Shown here: positions 1-12,136 of the stretch, one piece after another
How the letters are laid out: every line of letters starts with the position of its first letter
Position numbering within the stretch: position 1 is the stretch's first letter
Source: Larix sibirica
Taxonomy: Eukaryota > Streptophyta > Pinopsida > Pinales > Pinaceae
Assembly (NCBI GenBank): GCA_004151065.3
Contig: NWUY0304689805.1
Location: 1 to 38,879 of the forward strand
DNA: 38,879 nucleotides
Direction: 5' to 3'
Translations under genes and position numbers: made by a program
Notes under the pieces: model-generated
Databases searched by the model: none
What the model was told of the DNA's origin: nothing
What the model saw: the letters and a program-made list of their open reading frames with translations, nothing else

Positions 1-1700
1 CTCTGATTCGTCGTTTGGCCGATATAACAACGTATGGATGGATAGTTGCATTAGTCCCCTTGCATTGGAGTTGCAACTCAATGGAGTTGATATCCTCTAG
101 TTGAATTACCCATCCTACATCAAATTATGTAGTTCCCATCCTTGCATCAATCTCGGTTGGAACTCAATCTCGATCTCATCCTCCAGCCACCTAATTTCCT
201 CTAAATAGTTTAGGGAGAGCATCCTCTAATTGGACTACTCTCCCATAATCCATATAGTTGGGCTCCACTGGAACCATAATCCTCCATGCTTGCTGGTTCG
301 AATCTTGCCGGTTCAAGTGTGCTTGCCTTAGTTACCATCCTTTCTTAGGCACTGTCTCCCTCTCTGGTGGAGGAATTCCCGTCCAGTGTCTTCTCTTTCT
401 TATATATCTCGTCTCTTAATCTACTAAATCTGTATCGTACGGATTTTAGTTATCGTTTTAATTGAGCTCCTGTTTGGTCACTGATCATCTGATTGATCAT
501 CCCTTTCCGGTTTTAATTAATTAAAAGGGATTTTAGTAGTACACTTGGACTTCTTTTTTTGCTCAAGGCTGCTCCAACACCTTGTTTGAAATATGTTGTG
601 GAGAAAGAAAACCAGATCAGTCTTCTCAGGCGGCTAAAAAGGAGCAGTCTTGAATGATTATTAATTGCCCAGCTTGGTAGATTATTATAGAAGGGCCAGA
701 GCAAGAATACACTTTTGAGAATTATTACTTTATAACCTATATATTGCTTAGCTGAAAACGGTAACGATTTTTTAATAAAAGAATAAAGGACCCTTGAACG
801 GGTTTTCGGGCTCTTGGAAGCAAGAACACATTTTCATGATATCAGCCTTGGTAACTCGAAGAAGATATAACAGTATGGAACAGGGTTTGGAAGACTATCA
901 TGTATTCACGAGTGCTTGATAAAGAGGTCAATTCATTATAAAAAATACTCTTATCATATTTATATGTTGCTCAAGGCTGCGAATGATTAAAAAGCAAACG
1001 TTTTCTTTCCCTGGGCAGTCTTGCACGATAAGATTATGGAGAGAATATATACGTCAGAGAATTCTGGAATAAATAGTGGTGCTGAAGAAATAGTAAGTAA
1101 GGGACTAGGTATAATCGGGATAGGTCTTGTCCGGGCGTCAAGGTCTTTAGCACAGTTTAGGAAGGTAAATCAATAGGGTTGGGGAAAGAAGGAGATCATG
1201 CTCGGATGGATGTCCACACATCACATAGCGGTCGCCCCAACTCTTAAAGCAGGTCTTGAGCACCAGTTATTAATATACTTAAACTATCCCACCCAACCCC
1301 AATTCTTAAAGACAGGTTTTAGAAAATGAATAATAATTAAATACTGCTGATCCTTTTCATCCTGATTAGCCTATAAGGTGAGGTCATTCCCCTCTCACAT
1401 AGATAGGTGCTCGTCAAGATCCGTTAATACCATTAAACTCACTCGGTCTTTCCACGTTACGTATATAATATTGGAGTCTTCATTACTATATATTATCACT
1501 AGCTTTTTCAAATTATACTAGAATTATAGAGGTTTACCTAGTGTGCTCTTGATCAATAGATCCACTAACTAAAGGTATTGAAGGAGTGGGTGGGGATGAA
1601 TACAAAGGAAAACCCGCTGGCATTTGTGCAAAGCATAGTAATTTGGGGGCTGGACAAGATCCTTACAGCCACTAAGAATAAGTAAAAGAATTAAATATAA
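1..1700. other. non-genic stretch with weak direct repeats
   Basis: No convincing gene is seen here; every frame is broken at short intervals. It holds a diverged direct repeat at 60-100 and 142-186. A second weak repeat pair around 561-660 and 969-1035 shares GCTCAAGGCTGC and GCAGTCTTG. A third pair at 1232-1260 and 1294-1321 shares CCCAA(C/T)TCTTAAAG followed by CAGGT. A short minus-strand reading from about 351 down to 226 looks mildly protein-like, but I cannot assign it. The nearby gag remnant means this could be 5' retroelement sequence; that is inference only. Confidence 0.5.
60..186. repeat. diverged direct repeat, ~82 bp period, two copies
   Basis: Both copies start with TTGCAT, contain AACTCAAT in the middle, and end in ATCCTC(T/C)AG. 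Between them identity falls off. This is a typical old local duplication. Confidence 0.5.
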
Positions 1701-2836
1701 GTGTGGGGAATGAAGAGACAGAGAGAGTCTAATGGGCACCAAGAAAGGATTGAGCCTTTAGAATTGGTGGAAACCATGAGGAGCTTAAAGATGGAAGTTC
1801 AGAGTTGTAGAACTGATAATGAGAGGATGATAAGAGTTCAGGAGAGGCAAAATATGTATGCTAAATACTCAGATAGTTCAAAGCGTGAATCAATTACAGA
1901 GGCGGATACAAAATGGATCGGGGTCAAATAATGTGAAATAAGGCAAAGCTCACTCAGAGAGGGAATCTCATGGAAGATCCGGCCATTCAAGAAGAGCTAC
2001 CAGAGATAATAAGTATCATTACTTTCCATCTCACTTAGTGAAGGAGTCTTATACTTCTGAAAAGTAAATGAGTAGCCCAGAGGTGTCTCCAGTCAGACCA
2101 AAGAAGAAAGCATGGACAAGATGTCTTGCAAGGAGAGCTTCGGAAAAGAAAGCCACCTACATTTGATGGTGAGAACAAAAAAGGAGAAGATGTTTAAGCC
2201 TGGTTATTAGGGATGAGGAAGTATTTCCAATTGCACCACCACGCAGCGAACTTCGAAACTATAATTACTATATACAATCTAAAAGGAACTTCAATTTGGT
2301 GGGACCAGCTGAGGCAAGTGAAGAGAATCAGTGACAAAAATCTTTCTGGGAAGCAGTTCAAGGAAGATTTCCAGCAGAAATATTGAAGCACTATTATGAA
2401 AAGAAAATGCATAAGTGCTTTGAACTAAAATTGGGGAATATAACTATGTAAGATTATTATAACAAGTTTATAGAGCTGCTGAAGTATGTTGGATATATTT
2501 GATATTAGAAGGTAAAGAGACAGTTTCCTAAGCGGCTTACCTTCATTCTACAAGGATAGAATGAAATTTTATGAACCGAACGAATACTCTTGAAGAAACA
2601 ATCTGAAAGGCCAAATACTTATATGATCAGAACAAAGAAAGGCAGAGCATATTTTAATAAGTCTTGGAGGGATAATAATAAGGAAAAACAAGATCAAAGG
2701 AAGAAGGGTTTAAAACCTCTCTTCTTTAGAAGCAGTTCTAATACTTATCAGCAGAATCAGCCAGCTCAAGTGGATCATAAAGGGTTTAGTCTTTGGGGAA
2801 AAGGACAAGGCAGCCCTTTCAATGTGGGGGTGGGGT
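1701..2836 (+). pseudogene. Ty3/gypsy retrotransposon gag remnant (copy A)
   Basis: This is a decayed gag (retrotransposon capsid) reading spread over all three plus frames. The N-terminal part, from an ATG at 1701, is charged and helix-prone, as in many plant gag proteins. The capsid core begins near 2150 with KPPTFDGE, followed by AWLLGMRKYFQLH, IYNLKGTSIWWDQL and KQFKEDFQQKY. After a frameshift near 2385 it continues with FELKLGNITM and FIELLKYVGYI. A further shift near 2520 gives FLSGLPSFYKDRM, then a KAKYLYDQNKER reading. The linker before the zinc knuckle (DQRKKGLKP, TYQQNQPAQ) runs to about 2760. The zinc knuckle itself is lost near 2815-2836, where only a QC is left. There are at least three frameshifts and many stops. 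Such elements copy by reverse transcription in the nucleus, and this fragment cannot act. No LTR, protease, RT or integrase lies next to it, so it is a piece and not a whole element. Confidence 0.88.
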
Positions 2837-2837
2837 T

Positions 2838-3215
2838 TAGTGCAGCATCCTTTTGTTTTCGAACTTGGATATCATAATCCTGCTTCTGTAGCCGATTTCT
2901 GCTTTGATCCCATGGAGCAGGGAGGCCAGAATCAATAAAGTCCAGGACCAGATCTTTAATCTCCTTGGTTGCCCTTTTCGGATCTTCCGCCTGTCTGGTG
3001 CAGTCATCCACTGCCAGCTTCTTCGACTTGACTGCCTGTATTCTCTGGATGATTTATTCCCTTTCATTTATACCTTATTAAGGGTTGGCCTCATCTTCTT
3101 ATCATAAATTGCATCCATTATAACATAAGCCTCTTGGTATTTCTGACCTAATTGGGCAGTTACATCGTGGATCCCAGTGGTCACTTTGGCAATCAATTAT
3201 TCCGAAAAGACTGAA
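2838..3215 (-). pseudogene. unidentified broken coding remnant, helical and charged
   Basis: The minus strand carries two protein-like stretches joined by one frameshift and a stop near 3065. The upstream one (about 3210 to 3068) reads VTAQLGQKYQEAYVIMDA and onward. The downstream one (about 3050 to 2840) includes KSKKLAVDDCTRQAEDPKRA and KEIKDLVLDFIDSGLPAPWD. The composition is charged and amphipathic, so a coiled coil is likely. I do not recognise the family. It abuts gag remnant A, which is on the opposite strand, so the two are probably separate insertions or an inversion. A gag or ORF0-like part of another retroelement is possible, as is a nuclear gene piece. Confidence 0.35.
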
Positions 3216-4690
3216 TATACTTTGAGAGAGTGGTTTCTTCTCTTTCTTATCTATATAGTTACCAAAATTAGAATATACGAGTCAATACTGGACTTGAACG
3301 CTGAGTTAGCAAGTAAAAGCATTTGACCGAGCGAGTATTCCCATTAATGGTGAAAGCACAAGCTAACTTACCCACTTCAAGTGAGAAAATTACGGCCGGT
3401 GGATAAGTATGAGATCCTAAATTGTGTGTACCTTTCTCTATATAGCAGACACGGGGGCGGTCGACCCCTCACAGTAATGATGTTCAACTGTAGTGAGCGA
3501 GAATAAATCAGTAACGTTGTATACGTAGTAGTTACCGTTCGATCACTCACTATATAACCACCCACCCCGGTAAACATCCCTTGCAGTACGAGCAGTTGAA
3601 TAGGTCCGTTGTTTTCCATAGTGAACACTTAATTGGTAGTGAGCCTTGGTTTGGTAATCACAAACTTACGGGGGAAGGGTTTATATATATATATATATAA
3701 CTTTATATAAGGGCCTAAGGTAGCTGGTTTAAGGTCTTGGTACCAGGGCCATGAGTGATTGTGGATTTAAGTCAATGCTCTTCCCTCTGCTCATGAAAGC
3801 TTAAAACACAGGCCAAGTTATTAACGACGACCTATACCTTGTTCATGTTTCTTAGTTTAGAGAATTTACCATTTTTTGCTAAGTTCAGTGACCACGCCAC
3901 CTTTTATTAGGGAATTTACCATCTCGATGGACCTTTATCACACGTAGGGGAACTTACAAGGGGAAATAAAAATAATGTGATATCGCGCGATCTCTACTTT
4001 TACAGCAGGGCGGGACGAGGAGTGAGTCGCAGCAGCATCCCCCATCATATGGGTTGTCTCCACAATAGCCGAGCATTAACAGAAGAAGATCATTCATTTC
4101 CCAGTCCTAGTGGTAAACATAAATAATTGCAAAAAAAAAAGTCTAGTAATAAATACTTTATTGCATTATATACGTAATTATACAACAATAAGCTAAGCAT
4201 CTCATGTTGCACCATCATAAGGCACTCTGCTCCTCGAATTGCATATCAACGTTAAGTAAGCATCATCCATTCTATGTAGGAACTCCTGTTCCGTATCGGT
4301 AAGTCATGGGTATGAACGGACTTCTTCTATTGGGTCTGGTAAACACGGGGATCCTGTAACGGGTGACTCTTCCTCTCCTCTCGTCCGGGGGGTACTTTTC
4401 TCTTATTTGTTGGCAACTTGGAATGGTGTGCATGGGTGCCACCTAACACTGGCGCTAAAACCTCCCAGAATGGCCTTCCTTGACCTGCCTGAATAAACTA
4501 TCTGATCTGGTGAATAGGCGTCAGTTTGCATATCTACGAACCGTAGGGCCTTTTCCTATGTGTTACCCCATTTTACCTGCATGAAAGAAACTACTTAACT
4601 GGGCTGCCAATAAGTGTTCGTCCGATAGTAACCCCAGGTATGTATTTGCTAGCTGGTAAGTCATCAGGAAGTTTTTCTCTTCTAATTATT
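3216..4690. other. non-genic stretch with short repeats
   Basis: No gene is supported. It holds a (TA)n tract and a repeated GAATTTACCAT word at 3861 and 3911, about 50 bp apart. A poly-A tract lies at about 4131-4140. A minus-strand 83-codon frame at 3377-3628 looks like chance. Confidence 0.5.
3681..3700. repeat. (TA)n microsatellite
   Basis: This is an almost pure alternating TA run of about 20 bp. Confidence 0.9.
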
Positions 4691-4700
4691 CCTTGCTCAT

Positions 4701-4873
4701 AGTAGGGGCAGCATAAGGAACCGAACGCCATAGGGGCAGCACTATGAACCGCCAAATAATAGGGGGCGAATCACCATGAGGTTCCACACTACCGATAGGG
4801 GTTTGGAATGTTACCCGAGATAGCATCACCATGAAGTTATACAACAACCCGCCGCATAGGGGCGGCACTAACC
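4701..4873. repeat. small degenerate repeat array, TAGGGGCAGC motif
   Basis: TAGGGGC(A/G)GC occurs at 4703, 4731 and 4857, each followed by ATAAGGAACC, ACTATGAACC or ACTAACC. A second word, ATCACCATGA(G/A)GTT, appears twice between them (about 4770 and 4825). Units are irregular, so this is an old diverged tandem duplication. The minus-strand 60-codon frame over it is repeat-derived. Confidence 0.65.
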
Positions 4874-5820
4874 AACTATGATATAGGTCCCGTTAGTCCG
4901 TGAGTGAGCTATATCCCCTTGAGAGCATGAGTATGTGGGTTAGTAAGTGGGCATCCATATAAGTTCCCCCATTTACTTGGTTGGGACATATTTTCAAACT
5001 TTAAGGTCACAGGGGCTAATTCAATGAGAATCAAGAGGGATAAGCGCCTACTATAGGGGGCCTATGGAAGCACATATGCGGAAAAGTGAAGTGAAACAAT
5101 ATTGATGAAAGCAGAGCGAACAACAAATGCTATGGCAGATATAAAGTCGCCGCATCGGTACGCCCCTTGCCTAAGTGTTACATTTCCGTTCGAGCCGGGG
5201 ACCACCGGGCTGGCCAACCATAGAGACGATAGCTCCTATCGACAAAAGAACTCCGTTCAGCCCTAGTAAATAAGATGCATAACCTTCTGCATCCACCAGG
5301 CCAGGGGGTCTTATAAAGGGGGATATAATCACAGACACCTAATACCCTCTCATAGTATAACTTGGACTTGCAATAATATCTATATATGTTTCACTTGCCA
5401 TACCTACAGACCAGAGAGGGGTTTTTAATTACGTCCTTGCCATAATATGTGTTATGTTCAATTAATTATATCTAATAAATCTATTATACACCTCTAGCTA
5501 ACAGATCTCCAATGGTAATAGTATTTCAATACAATAGTGGGCTACATGCCTTATTTCCGAGGAGAAGCGCTTCTTGTTGTCTCCTCTGCTCCTATATTGT
5601 GGTCCAGCAAAAACCAAATGTTATATCAAATGTTTATCTGGCTTTGTAACACACCCAGCATGATAGTTCCGGGAGAGATATCCATTACATGGTAAGTACA
5701 GTTGTTAGACGTTAGAGGTGGGGTTCATATAGATATATGGGGGCTTATTATGTTTTAGACTTACCTGACAAATGAGGACTAGCTGGGATACCTAGCCGGG
5801 ATACATACCTGGTATCATTT
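4874..5820. other. non-genic stretch, nothing recognised
   Basis: No gene or RNA is recognised. A D1-like fragment (ACGTCCTTGCCATA) lies at about 5433-5446. A GC-richer island at 5150-5280 has a short open minus frame without a recognisable family. Confidence 0.45.
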
Positions 5821-6788
5821 ATATATGAGCTCGCATGGAGAAGTTGAACTTGTCTGTATTAAGAGAAGATGGGTCCATACCTACTGCACCTAGACTATAT
5901 GATATTGCCATCTCGACGTCCTCGCCAAATAAAGCAGTACATCATAATATGCCCTCCCCTCTTTACTTATTAGGTTCAAATTTTAGGTCAGTATATCTCT
6001 TATACATAAACTGCTATTTATGCTATGAATCTATGAATAAGACCTATGTCAACTATTTGCTGCTATTGGGCTATCTTCTACCCATATGCCCTGGGCCTTC
6101 TAACCAACCTATACCCCTAACTATATTTCCTATATACTTGAAGTTATATAGAATAAGCTGCTATGGGTCCACTTGCTCTATACAGTCCAGTGCATTAATA
6201 AAAAACCTAGAATAGGTACAAAGTGGAATCCAAGGTACGGGGAAATGGTGAACCTTTGCTCCAATGAAAGCCCCATAATAAGGAGGATACACCCTTATTG
6301 TTAAAGGTGTTCTATTTAACAATGCAACATAGTGAGCTCTCGCTAGACACAATACCCCGCCCCATTCATTCCCACACGGTCACTGCCTGCCCGCATTGCA
6401 TTATACATTATATAATATTATATTGCATATATTAGAGATGTCCTTGCTGTTTTAATAACCTGTGATCCATTGCATGTCGAGTTCAATATGGTATTTAATC
6501 CATTTATCCATTAACGCGCTCACCATTATTCCCTCCATGTTATAAAGCAGCACAGTCATATATAAGGACCTAATATATGAAAATTTACTGTTTTCTCATA
6601 GCTGCTAGTTAATGCCAGGAGTTGACCCAACAAAATGCTGGTGGGATAACCAGGTATAGATAGGTATTTATCCACACTACATGCTGCTCAATGAATGCCA
6701 GGTTTCAATACCAGCAGACTTGTTCATAGCAGGTGGACCTACTATTCTATTACTCTATATATAGATATCGCCATGGAGACGTCCTTTC
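5821..6788 (+). repeat. dispersed D1 family, first cluster of copies
   Basis: I name D1 here for a recurring degenerate motif, roughly TATATGAT(A/G)T(C/T)GC followed by CATGGAGACGT. Copies lie at 5821-5850, 5895-5920 and 6753-6788. The last two continue with a CTT(T)C or CCTCGCC variant. More copies lie at 13.0-13.3 kb and throughout 16.1-18.5 kb. The 126-codon open frame at 5835-6215 starts inside the first copy (GCATGGAGAAG) and has no recognisable protein features, so I treat it as chance. Confidence 0.6.
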
Positions 6789-6970
6789 AAGGGCAAGTAC
6801 AACAATCCCCCTTGCCATAGCAGCTAGACCTTAAACTATTAGCCAGCCATTAGTAGTTTGAAATTGCAAGTGTCATATTGTTATTCATATCTATGTAATT
6901 ACCTAGTTACTTAGTCCAAGTTTTTAATCAAATGGTTTCGTCCTTAAAAACATTGTTCTTACTCTGAAAG

Positions 6971-6986
6971 CCTCCCCAAGGGGAGG
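6971..6986. other. short perfect hairpin
   Basis: CCTCCCC and GGGGAGG are separated by two bases, giving up to a 7 bp GC-rich stem. There is no adjacent gene and no T-run, so I do not call it a terminator. Confidence 0.6.
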
Positions 6987-7290
6987 TGGTTGGATATAGC
7001 GTTATCAAGCCAATATTATCTATACGTTATCACATACATATAGGCGACATATACGTCCTTGCCAGTTAATTAAATAGTAGATCCTTAGCGCACCTCCCTT
7101 AATAGATACAAACCATTGAATCCATCATTGTTGCTTGAAGCAGGATTTCAAAACCTTCGCTCATTTTGCGTTTTTCCTCTCCCTTTGGTCGAGAGCTTCG
7201 CACCTTATTCCAAACCTCATCTTTCGGGGAAATATGATAATATTTTTTTCATCGGATATATAAAATGGATATTATTTTTAATAAACTAGA

Positions 7291-7330
7291 CCCTCACCCT
7301 CGTACCTCGGATGAGTCCCTCCGGGTCATT
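7291..7330 (+). repeat. ~40 bp dispersed repeat, copy 1
   Basis: The copy reads CCCTCACCCTCGTACCT, a short spacer, then GTCCCTCCGGGTCATT. Two inverted relatives lie at 13851-13882 and 13902-13942. The first part alone recurs at 7599-7617. Confidence 0.7.
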
Positions 7331-8780
7331 TAATAATGTTTCTATCTGATCGCTTATGTATGGGGTATCTTTTTTGGGGGGGTTTATCCCTGTGATCCTA
7401 ATTATGTCTGCCGTGTTGGGGGACCGTACCTGGGTTTAAACCTATTGAGGTTATCCTAAGTAGACCATATACACCCATTCTATTCTCTAAGTTCTTAGTA
7501 CACTAATGGGAATAGAATAATCCATGTTATCCCCCATGTTAGTATTTAGTTGGGTTAGTCTCTATTTTACCTCCTCCCCATATCGCGGTTTCCGCGCCTT
7601 CACCCTCGTACCTCGAGCGAATGGGTTCGTACCTAACCCCCCAATAAATACTTAGGGTTTTAACACTAGGAGGTAGGGCTGGTATTCTGTCGAAAGGTTC
7701 GTCAATTAATAATCCAACGTTTGCATGCACGCATCAACCCACATCAATAAAATATGGATTTATGGTCCCCCACTCCCAAATGGTTCCTTCGAAGCGGCTT
7801 CGCGCCTCCCTGTTCCAACAAGTGGCTCCCCGGTACTCTGCCCCGATCGATGTTGAACCTCGATCTCCTAGCGACTGTCCAATTGAGCGGTTCATTCCCC
7901 CCTCACCCCTAGTGCTATAAAGCAAGAATAAAGACGACCGATCCAACTCGTACTGGTGTTTACTTTAAGGAGAGGAGCGGAGCCTTTCTTTCCTGTGCCA
8001 CCAACCTTCCTCCTCACCCACTCAACTTCTATTCATGAAGTATAAGTAAGTATTGTCATATAATACGAATGTTCTAAGTGTGGACCCCTACCGAATCACC
8101 CACATCTAATTTAATAAGTTCTGGGAGTAATTCATTCATAGGGAGTTCCGATCCGACGATCCCACAACTGAGTGGTCTAAAGAACAAATAGGGAGAGTAT
8201 AAGTCATAGCGATACCCAAAGTAATAATATGTCAGCAGTCAGTGTTATCGAAGTAGGTGCTCTCTCGAACGCCCGTACTAAAAGATATCTATGTGAACCA
8301 CCCTACAATGTTATGGGATACGGTTGGTTAAGTGAGTAAGTGTAAGTAAGTAAATGAAGGGTTGGTCAAGCGGGTGAGTAGTTTAGATATAAAAGGAAGT
8401 GGGCATGAGATCAATAGTAATAGCGCGCACCCATGAAGTAAGCATTCCTCAAGCAATTTGAAAACGCCTGTGAATGCTTCTGTTGAACGCGGGTCCAACA
8501 ATGAATGCTCTTGCTCTTTTTATATTGAACGCTCGTGCAATACAATGCTGAAAGGTAAGTTAATGAAGCCAGTCAAGGTTCGTTAATACGTACGTCTGTG
8601 AGTTGTGAGCAGTAGGTAAAGCCTAAATTCCGCCTGAGGAAAAGGCTTTAAAAAGGAGGTAGCCTAGTGGTGCAAGGTCTGGGACGGTCTAGCAAGCTAT
8701 CCCACCAGAGTTTCCACTTCTCGTATGTATAAGGCTAGCCATAGCTGATCATGATAGCGAAAGAAGGTGCGAGAGATCCT

Positions 8781-9290
8781 CTACCAAGAGAGTACACATG
8801 TCACTAGGTGGTTGGGCACCACCTCCCAAGTGGAGCGTTCTCCAGGCTAAGCCTCTAATTTCAAGTGCTACTCATCACAAGGATGCACGCTCTACAAGAC
8901 AAGCTTCCAAGCTCAATGTTCCTCCTCCACATGTGTGTAACTGGGTCCACAAGACCTTTATTGGATTGCCCTCCAAGCAAGAGTCCCTAAAGCCAAGCGC
9001 CCCTCCTACTCATGCCTAGCGCTCCTATACAAGATAATGAACCCTACTATGCAAAGCACCCATCTTCCTAAACATGCATCCATTATAATATGTCAATGCC
9101 ACAGAAGATAACTGCTTCTATAATAAGTGTGCCTCCTCTAGCACATATCCCGAGGACAAGCATCCACCTCTAGTAAGCTCTCCAGATGTAAATAAACCAA
9201 ATAAGTATAAGATACAACAAGGGAATAGGTTTCCAGCATGCACCCACATCACATGAAGCGACCCCTAGCATGGTGTCAACACTTTGTTTT
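8781..9290. repeat. degenerate low-complexity array rich in AAGC and CCTCC
   Basis: The words AAGC, CCTCC, CATG and TACAAG recur at irregular spacing, for example CACAAG, CTACAAGACAAGC, CCAAGCAAGAG and GCCAAGCGCCCCTCC. This suggests an old minisatellite that has lost its period. The 73-codon plus frame at 8798-9019 lies in it and is probably not a gene. Confidence 0.4.
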
Positions 9291-9862
9291 GCAACCCAAA
9301 AGCTAACATAATATACATACCTCTTCAAGTTAAACAATGTCTTATCAGCTTTTTTTTATGTCCAACGCTTTTCCGAGCACGCTTTTCTAGTTGGAGATAG
9401 GAAAATAGGTTTCAAGGAGGCTAGTAATAATATCACTGGAGGACTTGACATAAATGCCCTCCCCTTTTTGAAATACTTGGTTGTATGACCTAATGTATAG
9501 CTTGGTTTACAAAGATGACGATGTCAATTTATGGTAATGCACTCTCTCTCTATCCTGTTGATGCAAAAGATTTGGTTAAAGCAAATTGTCCCTTTTAATT
9601 AAGAAGCCTTAGCATCAAATTAATGTTACCCTTATCCAGTATTGTTATGATTAATAATGATTTTGACTCTAATTATTATTGTTGTTGTAATTCATATTAT
9701 TGGATTATTGTTCCCGGGAACTGCCTTGGGAGGTCGACCCTAGTTATTAGTTACGATACTACGACCCTTTATAATGACCTAGCGCTGATTGGCCCTGATG
9801 AACCATAGTGGCCTTTAGATCGACCCTGCTAATGCACCCAAGACACATATCCATTACTATTA
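9291..9862. other. non-genic, AT-rich stretch
   Basis: Nothing is recognised apart from runs of TTATTG. The 61-codon frame at 9623-9808 is probably chance. It could be 5' flank of the retroelement remnant that follows. Confidence 0.4.
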
Positions 9863-11260
9863 ATGGACCCCTCATGTGCGACTGCAGGAAAACTGGGTAT
9901 GGACACCTCCAGTTCACGAACCCAGAGTACGAGTAAGGGGGCTAGTCAAGGTCATGTTCTCCTCAGTGATCAGCGAAGTCATGAAGAATTGGATAAGTGC
10001 AGACCTGTTAGAGCAAAGTGGATGAGCAGTCTTCCTACCTACGAGAAATCAAGGGGATGTTGGAATCCCTGGGATCTAGGTTATAATAGAATCGAGGGAA
10101 GAGGCCATCAACAGATGATAACCCTAGTGAGGAATAGCCACTAAAATGTAGGGGTATGAATTAAGGAAGCAGAAGGCTCCCACCTTCAACGGAATTGTAA
10201 AGAGATAGAATGAGATGAAAGCCTGGTTGGTTAACATCGAAAGACACATGATGCTTTATGATTCCTTAGATAATACCAAGTTTTACAGCTACCAGCTAAC
10301 CGACGATGTGAACCTTTGGTGGGACCATCTAAATAAGAAGGAAAAAGTGGATGAGGAGCATCTAGAATGGGATCAATTAAAAAGCACTTTGAGTACAAGT
10401 ACGCGGGTGATATGTACTACCGAAAAAAGGAAGATAATTTTATTATCGAAAGCAAGTCAGCATGACAGAATAGGAATATGAGCGCAAGTTCGTGGAGCTA
10501 TAAAATGCCCATGGACTCAGTGAAGAATCCCGGGTCGGAAGATTCATTGGAGACTCGGAGATCATATTAGAGAAGACAGGGTAAGGGCCTTCATGCTAAA
10601 GACTCTTATTATATAAGTGATACAAAGGACCAGGCTATGCAGAGCAGAAGCCCAGCAAAGGAATGGACTTAATCCAAAAAGAAACCACCAGATTCCTTGA
10701 AGACGAAAGTATGATCAGCGAAATTGAAATCCAACACCGCCACCTGAATCTAAGAAAGAAGATAGAGCACTAGAGAATGCAGGACATGTCCACTCAGGAG
10801 TAAAGTGTTTCGAGTGCGAAGGATTTGGACACAAGGCATATAAGTGCCCAAAGAGGAAGAATCAGACCAGAAAGCAGTGAACCATTTGGAACCAGAGGGC
10901 ACTGTAGGGGATGCAGTTAGAGGAAAACTATACGCAATGGTAGACAGTCGATAGTAAGAATATCATGCTTCTCTCACACAAGCTAAAGGTCTAATTTATG
11001 GTCAACCTTATACTTTGATTGATTGACACTGGAAGTACTCACAGTTTCATATCCCCTACCATGGTGGCCAATTGTAAACTCATCACCAAGATGCTCCAAG
11101 ATCCATGGAAGGTACTAATGGAAAATGGCGCTAAGAAGTGTATAAGCCAAGCAATTGATGGGTTTAAGGTGGACCTGGGAGGATGGGCCAGTAGATGGAT
11201 ATAACCCAGAACGCATGATGAACAGCCAGCCTGAGTTTTATTATGTAGTTGAAACTTGGC
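9863..11260 (+). pseudogene. Ty3/gypsy gag-protease remnant (copy B)
   Basis: This is a second, distinct Ty3/gypsy fragment with gag and the start of the protease domain in order. The capsid core starts near 10165 with RKQKAPTFNG. It continues with MKAWLVNIERHMMLYDS, VNLWWDHLNKKEKVDEEHL and, after a frameshift near 10390, KHFEYKYAGDMYYRKKE. Another shift gives EYERKFVEL and GLSEESRVGRFIG at about 10476-10550. A perfect CX2CX4HX4C zinc knuckle (CFECEGFGHKAYKC) lies at 10806-10847. The aspartic protease motif IDTGSTHSFIS follows at about 11022-11054, and the reading runs to about 11200 before it breaks. RT, RNase H and integrase are missing. The frameshifts and in-frame stops make it non-functional. 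It differs from copy A in sequence, so it came from another element lineage. Confidence 0.92.
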
Positions 11261-12136
11261 ATCAGCTATTTTATTATTATTACTGGCAGATAATTTCATA
11301 GATAAAGGTCGAACGGATTGCGTAGTTGGGGAAGTTGCTACTTACGCTTTAGCTAGGCGGAAAAAAGAACCTGCCTCGCCATAAGCAATTATACAAATAC
11401 AACCCCGACTTCGTGGGTCGCGAATAAACTACCACTGACGCTTTAGCTATAACACCAAAAAGCCCTGCCTTGCCGAAGAACCAACACCGCAAACACCTAA
11501 TTCCAGGGCATGGGGTATAGAGAACGGGTAACGTAAAACACCATCCAGATCACGGGCTATCAGTCCCCTCACTGACTCACTCACCTCACTCGCCTCACAA
11601 ACAGGGCACGTGATAAAGGTAAAGGTATCACATCTAGAACCACCTTTACCCCTTTCTCCAAGTCTTTCGCCAAGCCTCACCTCACCTAACAATAATAAGA
11701 CGGAAATAAACAGGCAGCAGGGCCTCATTAAGCCTACGATATACTTACGCTTATATGCAATGATAGGAACAGAGTGCTAATGAAGGAAGGTGCAACGTGA
11801 TAAGTTGAAAATGCACGGTTGTCTAATTATGTATATAACACAATAACAAATTGATTATTTCTTTATGTAAGGAATATGCACACTTGTTTGTGTATCGGAG
11901 GTACTTATTCATATTTTTATAAAGTAGTACTTATATCAAATTGCTTTTAGAATGCATGCTAAGGTTATTCCATCTAGCCATGCAAGATCTGGCTGGGGTA
12001 TGGCTTTAGCTTCTAAAAGAAGGAAGTGAAAAAAGGCTTAAGCTGCTATTTATCCTTTTAAGGCTTCTGAACTACAACTACTGCTAAATTAGTAGCACTC
12101 GTGATGGAAAACTAATGTTGTTTACCGTATATATCC
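11261..12136. other. non-genic stretch with a 94 bp imperfect tandem
   Basis: No gene is supported. Two copies of ACGCTTTAGCT, each followed by an A-rich run and CCTGCCT(C/T)GCC, start at 11344 and 11438. The 93-codon minus frame at 11447-11728 covers the second copy and a CTCACTCAC-rich stretch, with no recognisable domain. Confidence 0.5.

Larger units (their letters stand above)
6789..8780. other. non-genic stretch
   Basis: No gene is supported. It contains a hairpin at 6971-6986, a D1-like ACGTCCTTGCCA at about 7050, and a repeated CCCTC(G)TACCTCG motif at 7297 and 7599. AAGT-type simple sequence lies at about 8335-8360. A repeated GAACGC...AATG(A/C)(A/T)(T)GCT pattern lies at about 8465-8555. 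Short open minus frames at 7539-7946 overlap the repeats and are not convincing. Confidence 0.45.

Noticed and set aside
3255-3350. possible minus-strand tRNA (TTCAAGTCC-like T arm)
   Set aside because: Only the T-loop-like word fits. I could not fold an acceptor stem, D arm and anticodon arm with standard spacing.
5190-5270. short minus reading GLNGVLLSIGAIVSMVG that looks membrane-like
   Set aside because: It is too short, extends into stops, and I cannot link it to a mitochondrial membrane protein.
5835-6215. 126-codon plus ORF
   Set aside because: It starts inside a D1 repeat copy, has no domain or balanced composition, and the region is repeat-rich, so chance openness is more likely.
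6971-6986. transcription terminator
   Set aside because: The stem is strong but there is no T-run or gene upstream, and plant mitochondria do not use this signal.
8655-8715. possible tRNA D-arm (TAGCCTAGTGGTGCAAGG)
   Set aside because: No matching acceptor ends or TTC-loop at the right distance.
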